A stretch of 64,000 nucleotides of DNA from Ornithinibacillus massiliensis (GCF_018310345.1 NZ_JAGXBY010000004.1:124001-188000); one strand, 5' to 3'; shown: positions 8,825-17,717, numbered from the stretch's first letter. Made by a program: numbers and translations. Notes: generated by a model not told the origin, from the sequence alone.

Positions 8825-9223
8825 ATGAAGATAGTGGGCGATAAAATGAGCAAAGCTTTTGATCAAGATAAACCGATCTATATCCAGATTCGGGAAAAAA
8901 TTGAAGATCAAGTCATTAATAAACAGCTTAAAGAAGGGGAACAGGCTCCTTCGACCAATCAGCTAGTTAACTTCTATAAAATTAATCACGTCACCGTAGC
9001 CAAAGGTGTAAGCCAGCTAGTTGATGAAGGAATTCTCTATAAAAAGAGAGGGATTGGAATGTTTGTTGCAGAAGGAGCAAGAGAAAAACTTATCCAAAAA
9101 AGAAAAGAATCTTTTATCGAAGACTACATTATCAAGCTCGTACAAGAAGCAGATAAACTTGAAATTAAAGAAAGCGAGATCATCAGTTTTATTAAAAAAG
9201 TAAAAGGTCGTGATAAAGAATGA
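8825..9223 (+). CDS. GntR family regulator, YtrA subfamily
   Basis: 132 residues. The winged helix occupies about residues 12-85 (KPIYIQIREKIEDQVINKQL, EGEQAPSTNQL, GILYKKRGIGMFVAEGA). The effector region is only a short helix pair, which defines the YtrA subfamily. These proteins normally repress their own operon and an adjacent ABC transporter. The chosen ATG follows AGGA; a second ATG at 8846 gives MSKAFDQDKPIYIQI and is equally possible. The stop overlaps the ATG of the next gene by 4 bases. The operator upstream supports autoregulation. Confidence 0.9.
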   Translation: MKIVGDKMSKAFDQDKPIYIQIREKIEDQVINKQLKEGEQAPSTNQLVNFYKINHVTVAKGVSQLVDEGILYKKRGIGMFVAEGAREKLIQKRKESFIEDYIIKLVQEADKLEIKESEIISFIKKVKGRDKE

Positions 9224-10104
9224 ATGTAAAAGTCGATAAGCTTAGTTTAGAGTATGGGAATTATGCTGCCCTACAGGATGTATCATTCGAGTTAACAGAT
9301 AAGAAAATCTATGGACTTTTAGGACGAAATGGAGCTGGAAAAACTTCTCTACTATCTATCCTCGCCTCATTTCGTGAACAATCCGCTGGCTCCGTTACAA
9401 TTAATGGTGAGGCACCATTTGAAAATGCCTCTATTATGCAACAGGTTGCCTTTCTTTACAACAAGGACTATAAGGATGAAACAGATAGTGTCAAAAAACT
9501 ATTAGATGGCGTTGAGCGATTTCGTCCTAACTTTGATCGTGAATATGCCGAATACCTGGTGAAACGATTTAAGCTCGACCAGAAGAAGGCTATTAAAAAG
9601 CTCTCTAAAGGAATGCAATCCGCTGTAAATGTGACCATCGGACTCGCAAGTAGAGCACCACTAACCATTTTTGATGAGGTGTATTTAGGAATGGACGCAC
9701 CTTCTCGGGATATATTTTATAAGGAATTGCTTGAAGACCAAGAAAGGCATCCAAGAACCATTATCCTTTCCACCCATCTTGTTTCAGAAATGGATTATTT
9801 ATTTGATGAAGTACTGCTATTGCATGGAGGAAAAATCATGCTTCACGAGAATTACGACGAGCTTATTTCTAAAGGGGCAAAAATCACTGGTAATGCGAAT
9901 GTTGTGGATGACTTTGTTCAATCGAAGCAATCGATTCATGAAGAGCGCTTAGGGGGTACCAAAGCTGTTACTATCTTGGGAGAACTTTCGGGAGATGAGC
10001 GAAGAATTGCATCAGATAAAGGGATAGAAATTGCACCAGTAACACTTCATGAGTTATTTGTGCATTTAACAAAGGAGGACGATGTATATGAAACAAAAAG
10101 CTAA
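9220..10104 (+). CDS. ABC transporter ATP-binding protein
   Basis: 294 residues. Walker A is LGRNGAGKTSLL (about residues 33-43), the signature is KLSKGMQSAVNV, Walker B is LTIFDEVYLGMD, and the switch histidine is in LSTHLVSEMDYLFDEVLLL. The signature SKGM replaces the common SGGQ, as in many YtrB/YhcG-type exporter ATPases. A C-terminal extension of about 80 residues follows the nucleotide-binding domain. It overlaps the GntR gene by 4 bases and the permease gene by 17. It most likely powers the permease encoded next. Confidence 0.92.
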   Translation: MNVKVDKLSLEYGNYAALQDVSFELTDKKIYGLLGRNGAGKTSLLSILASFREQSAGSVTINGEAPFENASIMQQVAFLYNKDYKDETDSVKKLLDGVERFRPNFDREYAEYLVKRFKLDQKKAIKKLSKGMQSAVNVTIGLASRAPLTIFDEVYLGMDAPSRDIFYKELLEDQERHPRTIILSTHLVSEMDYLFDEVLLLHGGKIMLHENYDELISKGAKITGNANVVDDFVQSKQSIHEERLGGTKAVTILGELSGDERRIASDKGIEIAPVTLHELFVHLTKEDDVYETKS

Positions 10105-10870
10105 TTATCCTAAAGTTGCTTCTGATATGTTTATGGCTCTGTCGTCTTGGACATTTGCACTTTTAGGAGTAATGCTTATTGTCCAGATTATTAAAGGAAT
10201 ATCTCTATATATGAACGGCAACGAATTAGATACGTATTATAATGCTGTATTTGTAGCTGCTGGTATTTATATGTTTGTCATTGGAATATTGACTACGTTC
10301 TTTTTAGCCTATTATGTGGAAAATGGTGTGACGAGAAAGGATTACTATAAAGGTGCCTTACTCTCTTCAATTGGTTTATCCTTTATGATCCCAATAATTA
10401 CATTAGTTATTTCATCATTCCTTCAGTTCCTATTAACGAGGATGGATATATTCACATTTAAAGCAGCCGAATTTAATACGTCTGCTTTAGATGTAGAGGC
10501 TCATATCGTTAGTGATATTGTACTGACATTTATTTTATCTCCTTATGTAGATCCATCGAGTAACTGGTTCCTATCCATTCTAGTTTATGCAATTAATATC
10601 TTTTTTTACTATTTAATAGGCTGGCTCATCGGTACAGGTTTTTACCGATTCAATACGATTATTGGTTTAGGTACTGTTTTCATCGGGTTAGTCATCATGA
10701 TTATTAAGGACTCCCTATTGCGTACTTCACTGGAACTACCAATCCCTGACCGGATAATTACTACAGATTTCATTCCCGCTAGCATGTCAGAAATTGGCCT
10801 GATTGTCTCAGGATTGGTCTTGATTATACTAATCCGTTATTTCACTAAAAATGCTTCTGTCAAAATATAA
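10088..10870 (+). CDS. ABC transporter permease, membrane protein
   Basis: 260 residues with about six hydrophobic segments (ALLGVMLIVQII, YMFVIGILTTFFLAYYV, IGLSFMIPIITLVISSF, FLSILVYAINIFFYYLIGWL, VFIGLVIMIIK, IGLIVSGLVLIILI). The ATG at 10088 lies 9 bases after AAGGAGG; the ATG at 10082 is too close. No conserved transport motif fixes the substrate. The set of YtrA-like regulator, ATPase and permease fits transporters that respond to cell-wall antibiotics or peptides, which is inference from context. Confidence 0.82.
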   Translation: MKQKANYPKVASDMFMALSSWTFALLGVMLIVQIIKGISLYMNGNELDTYYNAVFVAAGIYMFVIGILTTFFLAYYVENGVTRKDYYKGALLSSIGLSFMIPIITLVISSFLQFLLTRMDIFTFKAAEFNTSALDVEAHIVSDIVLTFILSPYVDPSSNWFLSILVYAINIFFYYLIGWLIGTGFYRFNTIIGLGTVFIGLVIMIIKDSLLRTSLELPIPDRIITTDFIPASMSEIGLIVSGLVLIILIRYFTKNASVKI

Positions 10871-10876
10871 CCTGAT

Positions 10877-10910
10877 AAGATCCCTTCTCTACTCTTAAAG
10901 AAGGGATCTT
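10877..10910. terminator. Bidirectional terminator between converging genes
   Basis: aagatcccttct (10877-10888) pairs exactly with agaagggatctt (10899-10910), and T-rich sequence follows. It ends the ABC operon and overlaps the stop codon of the converging DUF1648 gene. Confidence 0.9.
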
Positions 10911-11415
10911 ATTTTATCTTTCGCTGTCTCATAATACCTACCGCAATTGGAATCGCAGTTAATACGACTAACAGTGGTAAAAATAATCCACCCATACCGT
11001 TCGTCCAGTCTAATGCAATCGATATGGATTCGAATAATAGTACTGCCAATAATAGTAAACAACTATTCTTAAGCTGATTCAGCATTTGCCTGCTAACAAG
11101 GTAAAATTGTGCAGCATTGGATTCATTAAAACGCCTTGGATAATTGTGTATCTCTGGAAACTTCTCGAACAACTGCATCATCAAAAGTAAAAATCCACCA
11201 ACAATCGGTAAAATTAATAGTTCATACTTCTTTCCCCAACGATCTACCTCACCAAATGCATTATAATGAGCCGGAACCTCGTCTGGTAGGGAAGGCCAAA
11301 TCGCTACTAACAAGATGATTGACCCAATATATGCAGAATATCCAATAACATCAAAAATCCATTCCGATTTTGTTTTTGCTATTTTTATTTTCGGACGTTT
11401 TCCGGAATCAGCCAT
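10909..11415 (-). CDS. DUF1648 domain membrane protein
   Basis: 168 residues from the ATG at 11415, chosen because AGGGGTGG precedes it at a better distance than the ATG at 11424. Four membrane segments are visible (YSAYIGSIILLVAIWPSLP, LLILPIVGGFLLLMMQLF, SCLLLLAVLLFESISI, LFLPLLVVLTAIPIAVGIM). The short motif LPDEVPAHYNAFGEVDRWG after the first segment is the DUF1648 signature. Proteins with this domain are membrane proteins of unknown function, some linked to regulation of transporters. It is monocistronic; its upstream region runs into the 52-bp repeat array. Confidence 0.8.
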   Translation of the reverse strand: MADSGKRPKIKIAKTKSEWIFDVIGYSAYIGSIILLVAIWPSLPDEVPAHYNAFGEVDRWGKKYELLILPIVGGFLLLMMQLFEKFPEIHNYPRRFNESNAAQFYLVSRQMLNQLKNSCLLLLAVLLFESISIALDWTNGMGGLFLPLLVVLTAIPIAVGIMRQRKIK

Positions 11416-11517
11416 TCCATCCACCCCTATACAATTTATGGATTCTACCTTTACATACGTAACAGTTCACAGGAAGTTTCAGAAAATTTTTGGGTTCCCT
11501 GACTTCTTCTTTCTCTC

Positions 11518-11895
11518 AAAAAGGGCACCGATGCTCTCTCTGTTTCCTTTTTCCGCTTCATTCTCTCAAAAAGGTTACTGACGCACTCTCTCTGTTTCCT
11601 TTTTCTGCTTTATTCTCTCAAAAAGGTTACTGACGCACTCTCTCTGTTTCCTTTTTCTCCTTCATTCTCTCAAAAAGGTTACTGACACACTCTCTCTGTT
11701 TCCTTTTTCTGCTTCATTCTTTCAAAAAGGTTACTGACACACTCTCTCTGTTTCCTTTTTCTGCTTCTTTTTCTCAAAAAGGTTACAGATACACTCTCTC
11801 TGTTACCTTTTTCCACTTCATTCCCTCAAAAAGGTTACTGACACACTCTCTCTGTTACTTTTTTCTCCTTCATTCCCTCAAAAAGGGCACCGACA
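11518..11895. repeat. Array 1: tandem 52-bp repeats, about 7 units
   Basis: The motif aaaaagg starts at 11518, 11568, 11620, 11672, 11724, 11776, 11828 and 11880, a spacing of 50 once and then exactly 52. Within each unit the order is aaaaaggttactgac, actctctctgttt, cctttttctgcttcattct. Units differ by a few substitutions and almost no indels. The array fills the space between the DUF1648 gene and the zinc lipoprotein gene. Its last unit overlaps the end of a 37-residue reading frame. It is related to the arrays at 23841 and 42923. Confidence 0.95.
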
Positions 11896-11983
11896 CATTC
11901 GTTGTTAATGCAACACCTAGCATGAACAGAATTAATCCTAATACAATAAGGTTATCCAAACAAATCACCTTGTAATTAACCAT
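11870..11983 (-). CDS. Small single-span membrane peptide, hypothetical
   Basis: 37 residues, starting MVNYKVICLDNLIVL, with one hydrophobic segment (NLIVLGLILFMLGVALTT) and ending VPFLRE. AGGAGAGGG stands 5 bases before the ATG, a convincing ribosome binding site. The last codons and the stop lie inside the final 52-bp repeat unit. No family was recognised. It may be a genuine small protein or a truncated one whose end was replaced by repeat sequence. Confidence 0.4.
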   Translation of the reverse strand: MVNYKVICLDNLIVLGLILFMLGVALTTNVSVPFLRE

Positions 11984-12121
11984 GTATCCCTCTCCTGCTA
12001 CCGATTATTACTATTATTCTAACATAATGCGAGTGGTGAAATTTTGGCTCCGTTGCTTTCCCAATAGATATTCTTAACCTTCTCAAATACACTAGCATAA
12101 TTTCTTCTAGCAATAAAAAAA

Positions 12122-12152
12122 CTTCCCTGATTCTTAAAGGAAATCAGGGAAG
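12122..12152 (-). terminator. Terminator of zinc lipoprotein gene
   Basis: cttccctgatt (12122-12132) pairs exactly with aatcagggaag (12142-12152). The minus strand continues with a T-run of seven. It lies 30 bases past the stop at 12182. Confidence 0.9.
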
Positions 12153-12181
12153 AGATAATTCATCTTGCTTATTTTTACTTA

Positions 12182-13969
12182 TTATTTAGTAACTTGATCT
12201 AATACTTCCAAATTACGTTCCATTAATGAGATATAGTCTTCTCCATTATCAATATCTTCTTGTGTTAGAACCTCAAGATTATGAATAGTTATCGGAGTTG
12301 CGCCAATCTCTTTTTGAACAACTTCTGATAATTTATTCGAGCTGTTTTGTTCAAATAGAACGTAATCTAAATTATGCTCTTTGGATTGATTAATAATTTC
12401 TGTCAATTGCTTTTGAGAAGGCTCCTCAGCTGTAGACAGTCCATGAATAGCAATTTGTTCAATTCCATATCGCTCTTCCCAGTAACCAAAGGCAGCATGG
12501 GATACGATAATCGCTTTGTTTTCCTTCTTAGATAGAAGGTCAATGAAATTATTATCTAAATCTGTTAGTTTTTCTTTTAATGCCTCAAGATTCTCATTGT
12601 ACATCTCTTCTGCATCTGGATTCATTTCCACTAACTGATCTTTAATAATTTCTGCAATTTTTATCATACGTTGTGGATCAGTCCATATATGAGGGTTGTG
12701 ATCTCCTTCATGGTCATCAATTTCTATCACAACAGGTTCTGATTCTGCAACAACCTCATGATCGTCACCGTAAAATACAACCTTGATTTGCTGATCTTTT
12801 ACTTCAGCTTCACTTTCATAATTCTCAGAAGTTTGCCCTTCTACTTCTACCCAATCTTCTTCACCTGGATTTAGAACAAACCAATGTGTATGGTCATAAT
12901 CTACTCCGTCTGCAAGGATAGCTGTTAGTTTAATAGCGTCACCAGTATGATAATGCCCTAATAGGCCATCTATTTCAACATTTCCTGTTGCATTACTTGA
13001 GTCTCCATGCTCATGGTCTCCATCATGGTCATGATTATGGCCATGATCATCATCTCCATCATGGTCATGGTTGTGACCATGTTCGTCATCTCCATCATGG
13101 TCATGGTTATGGCTGTGGCCATGCTCGTCGTCTCCATCATGGTTATGGCTGTGGCCATGCTCGTCGTCCCCATCATGGTCATGGTTGTGGCCATGTTCGT
13201 CGTCTCCATCATGGTCATGATCATGGCCGTGCTCGTTGTCTCCGTGATCATGGTCGTGACCATGGTCATCTATTGCTATCGTTACAGGTTCTGACTCTGC
13301 AACAACCTCATGATCGTCACCATATAGTACAACCTTGATCTGTTGACCATCTACCTCAGCTTTCCCTTCAAAATGATTAGATGTCTGACCATCAACAATC
13401 TCCCAATCTTTTTCACCAGGATTTAATGCAAACCAATGAAAATGATCTTCGTCTGTATCCATATTAACGACTGCTGTTAGAGTAATAGAATCATCGGTAT
13501 GATAATGGTCTGATAGCCCAGTAATCTCAATAGGCTCATCACCGTGATCATGATGTCCGTGATCGTGGTCGTGGTCATGACCGCTATGGAATAGTTCATG
13601 ATAACTACCCATCTCTATTAATTTTACAGGTTGATTTTCCAAAGCTTCAGCAATTGAATCGGAGAAGCTTTCCATTCTAGATCCTAGATAAATGAATGCA
13701 TCACTGTCTGCTATATCGATAATATCTTTTGATGTAGGCTCATATGTATGAGCATCTGCTCCAGGGGGATAAACGGTTTTTACAGTAGCAGTATCACCTG
13801 CAATTTCTTCCACTACATATTTAAACGGATAAACAGATGTGTATATGGTAAGCTCTGAATCTTTCTTGCCATCAGAATCTTGTTTACTATTATTATCATC
13901 CGCTGATGAACACCCTACAATAAATAGAGTAATAAATAATAGCATGAGTATTGATTTTACATACTTCAT
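12182..13969 (-). CDS. znuA: Zinc ABC transporter substrate-binding lipoprotein with duplicated insert domain and His/Asp repeat
   Basis: 595 residues, about twice the usual length (300-320). It has a signal peptide with lipobox VGCSS (Cys20). Residues 39-125 are the first half of a ZnuA/AdcA fold (YPPGADAHTYEPT carries a metal histidine). Residues 424-595 are the second half (NPHIWTDPQRM, VSHAAFGYWEERY). Between them lie a short His run (128-142), a beta-type domain (147-234), about 85 residues of repeats such as GDDEHGHNHDHD (236-322), and a second copy of the same domain (331-420). Both copies share HYHT, HWF, LNPGE, DW, GQTS and YGDDHEVVAESEPV. It should capture Zn2+ outside the membrane for a ZnuBC permease, which is not encoded nearby. 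Two Zur boxes lie upstream. Confidence 0.9.
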   Translation of the reverse strand: MKYVKSILMLLFITLFIVGCSSADDNNSKQDSDGKKDSELTIYTSVYPFKYVVEEIAGDTATVKTVYPPGADAHTYEPTSKDIIDIADSDAFIYLGSRMESFSDSIAEALENQPVKLIEMGSYHELFHSGHDHDHDHGHHDHGDEPIEITGLSDHYHTDDSITLTAVVNMDTDEDHFHWFALNPGEKDWEIVDGQTSNHFEGKAEVDGQQIKVVLYGDDHEVVAESEPVTIAIDDHGHDHDHGDNEHGHDHDHDGDDEHGHNHDHDGDDEHGHSHNHDGDDEHGHSHNHDHDGDDEHGHNHDHDGDDDHGHNHDHDGDHEHGDSSNATGNVEIDGLLGHYHTGDAIKLTAILADGVDYDHTHWFVLNPGEEDWVEVEGQTSENYESEAEVKDQQIKVVFYGDDHEVVAESEPVVIEIDDHEGDHNPHIWTDPQRMIKIAEIIKDQLVEMNPDAEEMYNENLEALKEKLTDLDNNFIDLLSKKENKAIIVSHAAFGYWEERYGIEQIAIHGLSTAEEPSQKQLTEIINQSKEHNLDYVLFEQNSSNKLSEVVQKEIGATPITIHNLEVLTQEDIDNGEDYISLMERNLEVLDQVTK

Positions 13970-14007
13970 TTCTCAATCTCCCTTTTTAATGATTTGAACA
14001 ATAATAC

Positions 14008-14052
14008 TATATCGTAATGATTACGTTTTGTAAATAGTAACGATTACGATTT
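14008..14052 (-). promoter_or_regulatory. Two Zur boxes upstream of znuA
   Basis: atcgtaatgattacgtt at 14011-14027 and aaatagtaacgattacgat (ending tt) at 14032-14052 both match the Bacillus Zur operator (TCGTAATNATTACGA core). They lie 40-85 bases upstream of the start. Repression by Zur under zinc sufficiency is expected. Confidence 0.85.
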
Positions 14053-14156
14053 ATTTTTTATTTTATAAACATACTTAACATTGGGGTAATCGATTCCTTA
14101 ATCCTGTATTCTTTTTATATTTTTTACTCCCGTAAGAAACAGCCTATCAAATAAAA

Positions 14157-14194
14157 AAGCACTTTCCGCCTAACTAATTAGCAGATAAGTGCTT
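14157..14194 (-). terminator. Terminator of phosphotransferase gene
   Basis: aagcactt (14157-14164) pairs with aagtgctt (14187-14194). The minus strand runs into six T. The stem includes the stop codon region of the gene at 14174. Confidence 0.7.
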
Positions 14195-15061
14195 GAATAC
14201 TGTTTCTATTCTGGTGCATTTTTTCATCATGAAATGTATCGCATGATTCGTTCGTTCATTTATTCCTTGTTGAGCTAATAAAGCAACCATTCCTCTTGTA
14301 AACCATAAATGAAAGCTTTCCCTAAGAATGGCATTGTTCCACTGTTGAAAGTTCGATACATACCCTTTCTTAAATTGGCGCACCTGAAGGAATAGTTGTT
14401 CATCCCCTAAGCTCCAATTTATCGTGGAGGAAAGAACAGCGCTAATATCAAAATGGTTATTTCCTCTTCTTACTTCTCCAAAATCAATTATATAGATATT
14501 CGACTTATCAAATAGCAAATTCCATTTACCTAAATCACCATGGATATAGCAATTGTCCTTATGATTATACCTTAAACATTGCTCTACTAATTTGGTTAGC
14601 TTTCCGCTATATTCTGTTGCGTCAAAATTAGGATTTAATTTTACTTGGTCCCACATACGCTCTAATGGAAAGCGATCCTCCTGTGAAAATAATCCCTCTA
14701 TTTTCTGTACTCTAGAATGAAATATAGCTATTGTTTTCCCTAATTCAAAGAAGTTAATGTTGTCTTTTTCCAGTAGATTAGGTATTTCTGTCTGAAGGTT
14801 ATAAACCTCATTATTAAGCTTGATATAGGGAGCATTATCCTGATTCAAAATTATGATGGATGAAAGATTATCATGACGTAATTCCTGCGAGATTTTATAT
14901 TCTGTAATAGCTTGTTCTACACTCTTAACTTTTCTAAGAATATAGTTTCCATCAGCTGTAACAATTCGTTTTGCATTTGAGCTTATGCCACTTTCTATCT
15001 TGTTTATTTCCTCTATTGAAGAGATTCCATATTCATTTCGTACTATTTCCTTTAGATTCAT
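14174..15061 (-). CDS. Aminoglycoside phosphotransferase (APH)-family kinase
   Basis: 295 residues with the APH/choline kinase catalytic core: HGDLGKWNLLFD (His174, Asp176) and the metal-binding IIDFGEVRRG (Asp193). The nucleotide-binding lysine is probably in YILRKVKS. The substrate could be a sugar, an amine or an antibiotic and is not predictable. It is the second gene of a pair: its ATG lies 29 bases inside the end of the M29 peptidase gene, so translation is coupled. One of three APH-fold proteins in the window, which differ strongly from each other. Confidence 0.85.
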   Translation of the reverse strand: MNLKEIVRNEYGISSIEEINKIESGISSNAKRIVTADGNYILRKVKSVEQAITEYKISQELRHDNLSSIIILNQDNAPYIKLNNEVYNLQTEIPNLLEKDNINFFELGKTIAIFHSRVQKIEGLFSQEDRFPLERMWDQVKLNPNFDATEYSGKLTKLVEQCLRYNHKDNCYIHGDLGKWNLLFDKSNIYIIDFGEVRRGNNHFDISAVLSSTINWSLGDEQLFLQVRQFKKGYVSNFQQWNNAILRESFHLWFTRGMVALLAQQGINERTNHAIHFMMKKCTRIETVFKHLSAN

Positions 15062-16286
15062 AGCTTTCCTCCTTGATGCTAACCCATGTTCCTTCCTTCA
15101 TAATCAGCATCTTCTGTCCATTCTTTAATTTCCCAGTGACTGTCATATCATTACTACCAATCATTAGGTCTAGATGGACACTTGACTGATTAAATCCGAC
15201 ACTTTCTTTTGAGGAATATGAGTTGGTAATATTCTCTTCATAAGCATTTCCTAACGCTAAATGGGAACAAGCATTTTCATCAATTAATAGCTGGTAAAAT
15301 GGGTGATTGATTTGATTAATTGGAGAGAATTTATCTACTAGTGCAATCTCTCCTAATCGATTAGAACCACTATCTGTATGAATGAATTTGGAAATTAATT
15401 CTGTTGCCCCGGAAGTATTAAAATCAATTACCTTGCCTTCTTTAAAATATAATGTCAGCTCATTAATTAACTTGCCATATAGCATAAAAGGACGAGTTAT
15501 TTTCACATGCCCATCCACCTCATACTTATTCGGCATAGTGTAGACTTCTTCTGTAGGGATATTGCTAAGAAACACCTTTCCATCCTTTGTTACATTCTCT
15601 CCCCCACACCAAATATGATTATCCACCAGGCCAACTGTAAGATCTGTATTTTCGTCCATAAAGTGTAAACTTTTTATCGCTATGCGGTTCAACCAATCCG
15701 TATGAAACTTAAGAGACTGATTATGTATCTTCCAACTCAATAGTGGATTTTCTTCATTGACTCTACAGACCTTAAAAAGCTCTTCCCACAACAATTCATA
15801 TGCGATATCTGGTGCTAATTGGGGATGAATAGCCTTTGCCCACCTATAAGATGCAACTGGGACAATCACCCATTTCACGTAATTACTCATACCGATTTTC
15901 TGTGTTTCCGCCATCATTTTAGAACGGATTGTTTGATATGCTGCAATTTTATTAGCATCAATATTGTTATCAACACCATTAAACGACAGTAGATTAATTG
16001 AATGATATCCATTCCGCATACTCTCTAATTGATAATCTGCTTCAAATTTAGGGAAACTTATTAATGCTTGATTAGTCCCATATTGATACCGTGATATTTC
16101 GATTTCTGAATCTCTATAAATCGTTCGAACATCACTAGCACCTAACTGATACGCTTTGGAGCTAATTCTTCTAGCTAGTTCAATACCATTTTCATCAAAA
16201 AGAATGAGTACTTTTTCCCCCATATTAATTTTCAATCCAAATTCCAATATGACCGTTGCATAAGAATCTAATAGCCGAGAATCCAT
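15033..16286 (-). CDS. M29 family aminopeptidase
   Basis: 417 residues from the ATG at 16286, which GGAAGGTGG precedes; a TTG at 16292 is less likely. The M29 metal-site motifs are present in order: SNIPTEEVYTMPN, SNRLGEIALVD, CSHLALGNAYEEN and SSVHLDLMIGSNDMTVTG. M29 enzymes are dimeric metallo-aminopeptidases of the cytoplasm, about 410 residues long. It lies upstream of and overlaps a phosphotransferase gene. The pair is divergent from an MFS exporter, an arrangement that suggests a shared substrate, which is inference. Confidence 0.92.
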   Translation of the reverse strand: MDSRLLDSYATVILEFGLKINMGEKVLILFDENGIELARRISSKAYQLGASDVRTIYRDSEIEISRYQYGTNQALISFPKFEADYQLESMRNGYHSINLLSFNGVDNNIDANKIAAYQTIRSKMMAETQKIGMSNYVKWVIVPVASYRWAKAIHPQLAPDIAYELLWEELFKVCRVNEENPLLSWKIHNQSLKFHTDWLNRIAIKSLHFMDENTDLTVGLVDNHIWCGGENVTKDGKVFLSNIPTEEVYTMPNKYEVDGHVKITRPFMLYGKLINELTLYFKEGKVIDFNTSGATELISKFIHTDSGSNRLGEIALVDKFSPINQINHPFYQLLIDENACSHLALGNAYEENITNSYSSKESVGFNQSSVHLDLMIGSNDMTVTGKLKNGQKMLIMKEGTWVSIKEESYESKGNSTK

Positions 16287-16414
16287 TACCAACCACCTTC
16301 CTTCACACTTTGTTCACAATTAACAATTATTTCAATAAATTCAATAAAAAGCAATGAGAACTTTATGAATAAAAATTATTATCAATTTAGATAGAGAAAG
16401 CGGGGAGTTAGACA

Positions 16415-17632
16415 GTGAAATTCAATCTGGCAGTTTGGAAGCATCCTGTTATTCTATTATCCTCAGTTGGGATAGCAGGAATTGGGGACTTTATCTATTT
16501 AGTAGCAATTAATATTTTGGTCTATCAAATGACTGGATCAGCAGCTGCTGTGGCAGGTTTATGGGTTATCGGTCCAGTTGTAAATGTATTGACTAAATTT
16601 TGGACCGGTAGCTTCATTGATTTTAGAAGCAAACGTAAAATTATGATTGTTACTTACATAGCAAGAGCCATTTCTATTTTTTGTATTCCCTTTTTACCAA
16701 GCATATGGTTAGTCTTTTTGTTCTTAGTTTTCTTAGGCATAGCGAAATCTTTCTTTACTCCTTCATCCATGACGTACATAGCGCAATTAGTACCGAAAAC
16801 CATTCGCAAGCGTTATAACTCTATACAATCATTGACTACCTCTGGTGCATTTATTATTGGGCCAGCAATCGGAGGGGCTTTGATTTTACTTTTGGGTGTA
16901 GACTATACCCTTCTTATTAACTCTTTAGCCTTTATCATGGCTGCAATATTATTGAGTAGATTACCTGATAAGGAGACACATGAGAAAGGAAACACGCCAA
17001 CTTTATCCTTCGCGCAAATAAAATCTGACTGGATTATTGTCATTCAATTTATCAAGGAAAACAAGTATATTGCCTTTATCTATTCTGCCTTTCTTGCAAC
17101 GACCATTTTCTCTTTTGCTATGGATGCGCAAGAGGTCGTTTTTACACAAAAGGTGGTAGGCTTGTCCGAAATGGAATATAGCTTACTCATCAGTATTACG
17201 GGGATTGGAGCAATTGTCGGTGCTTTCATTGTTACTCTATTCTCTAATAATTTATCTATCCGATACTTAATAGCAATTGGAATGATGATGGAGACGGTTG
17301 GCTATCTGCTTTACGCTTTTTCTTGGTCATTCCTTTCTATTACCGTTGGGTTTATGATCCTTGGATTCTTTAATGCATTTCTAAATGCCGGTATCACCAC
17401 CTTTTACCAAAACAATGTCCCGACTGAGATGATGGGGAGAGTGACTAGTATGTTCCAGTTGTTCTTAAGCCTGCTTCAGATTGTTTTTGTGTTAATGGTT
17501 GGAGCAATAGCTGATATTATACCGTTAAGAATAACTATTATTACTTTAGCAGTCGGTATGCTGATAATCGCTTGCTTGGTTATTGTTAGTATATTTTTAC
17601 CAGCGAAGAAGCTGTATTTTAAAGAGTCGTAA
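16415..17632 (+). CDS. MFS transporter (MFS_3/enterobactin-exporter-like)
   Basis: 405 residues with about 12 membrane segments. The early region MTGSAAAVAGLWVIGPVVN with the loop GSFIDFRSKRKIMIVTYIAR is typical of the MFS group related to macrolide and siderophore exporters. The C-terminal half contains NNVPTEMMGRVTSMFQLFLS. The start is GTG at 16415, eight bases after GGGGAG. It is divergent from the M29 peptidase gene with 128 bp between, and ended by a strong hairpin. Exporter role is a family inference; the substrate is unknown. Confidence 0.87.
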   Translation: MKFNLAVWKHPVILLSSVGIAGIGDFIYLVAINILVYQMTGSAAAVAGLWVIGPVVNVLTKFWTGSFIDFRSKRKIMIVTYIARAISIFCIPFLPSIWLVFLFLVFLGIAKSFFTPSSMTYIAQLVPKTIRKRYNSIQSLTTSGAFIIGPAIGGALILLLGVDYTLLINSLAFIMAAILLSRLPDKETHEKGNTPTLSFAQIKSDWIIVIQFIKENKYIAFIYSAFLATTIFSFAMDAQEVVFTQKVVGLSEMEYSLLISITGIGAIVGAFIVTLFSNNLSIRYLIAIGMMMETVGYLLYAFSWSFLSITVGFMILGFFNAFLNAGITTFYQNNVPTEMMGRVTSMFQLFLSLLQIVFVLMVGAIADIIPLRITIITLAVGMLIIACLVIVSIFLPAKKLYFKES

Positions 17633-17653
17633 AGCGAATAACTTGTAAATGAT

Positions 17654-17703
17654 AAAAACACGTGAAAGCCCCTTCGTTTCGCTTAATGCTTTCACGTGTT
17701 TTT
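17654..17703. terminator. Strong bidirectional terminator
   Basis: aaaaacacgtgaaagc (17654-17669) pairs exactly with 17688-17703, with T-runs on both strands. It separates the converging MFS and YtkA-like genes. Confidence 0.93.
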
Positions 17704-17717
17704 CTTTCATCATTCTA

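Noticed and set aside
11518..11895. CRISPR array
   Set aside because: The whole 52-bp unit repeats with scattered substitutions; there are no alternating unique spacers and no cas genes.
12970..13338. Met/Thr-rich and His-rich frames opposite or beside the zinc lipoprotein gene
   Set aside because: They are shadows of the His/Asp codon repeat of the lipoprotein in other frames.
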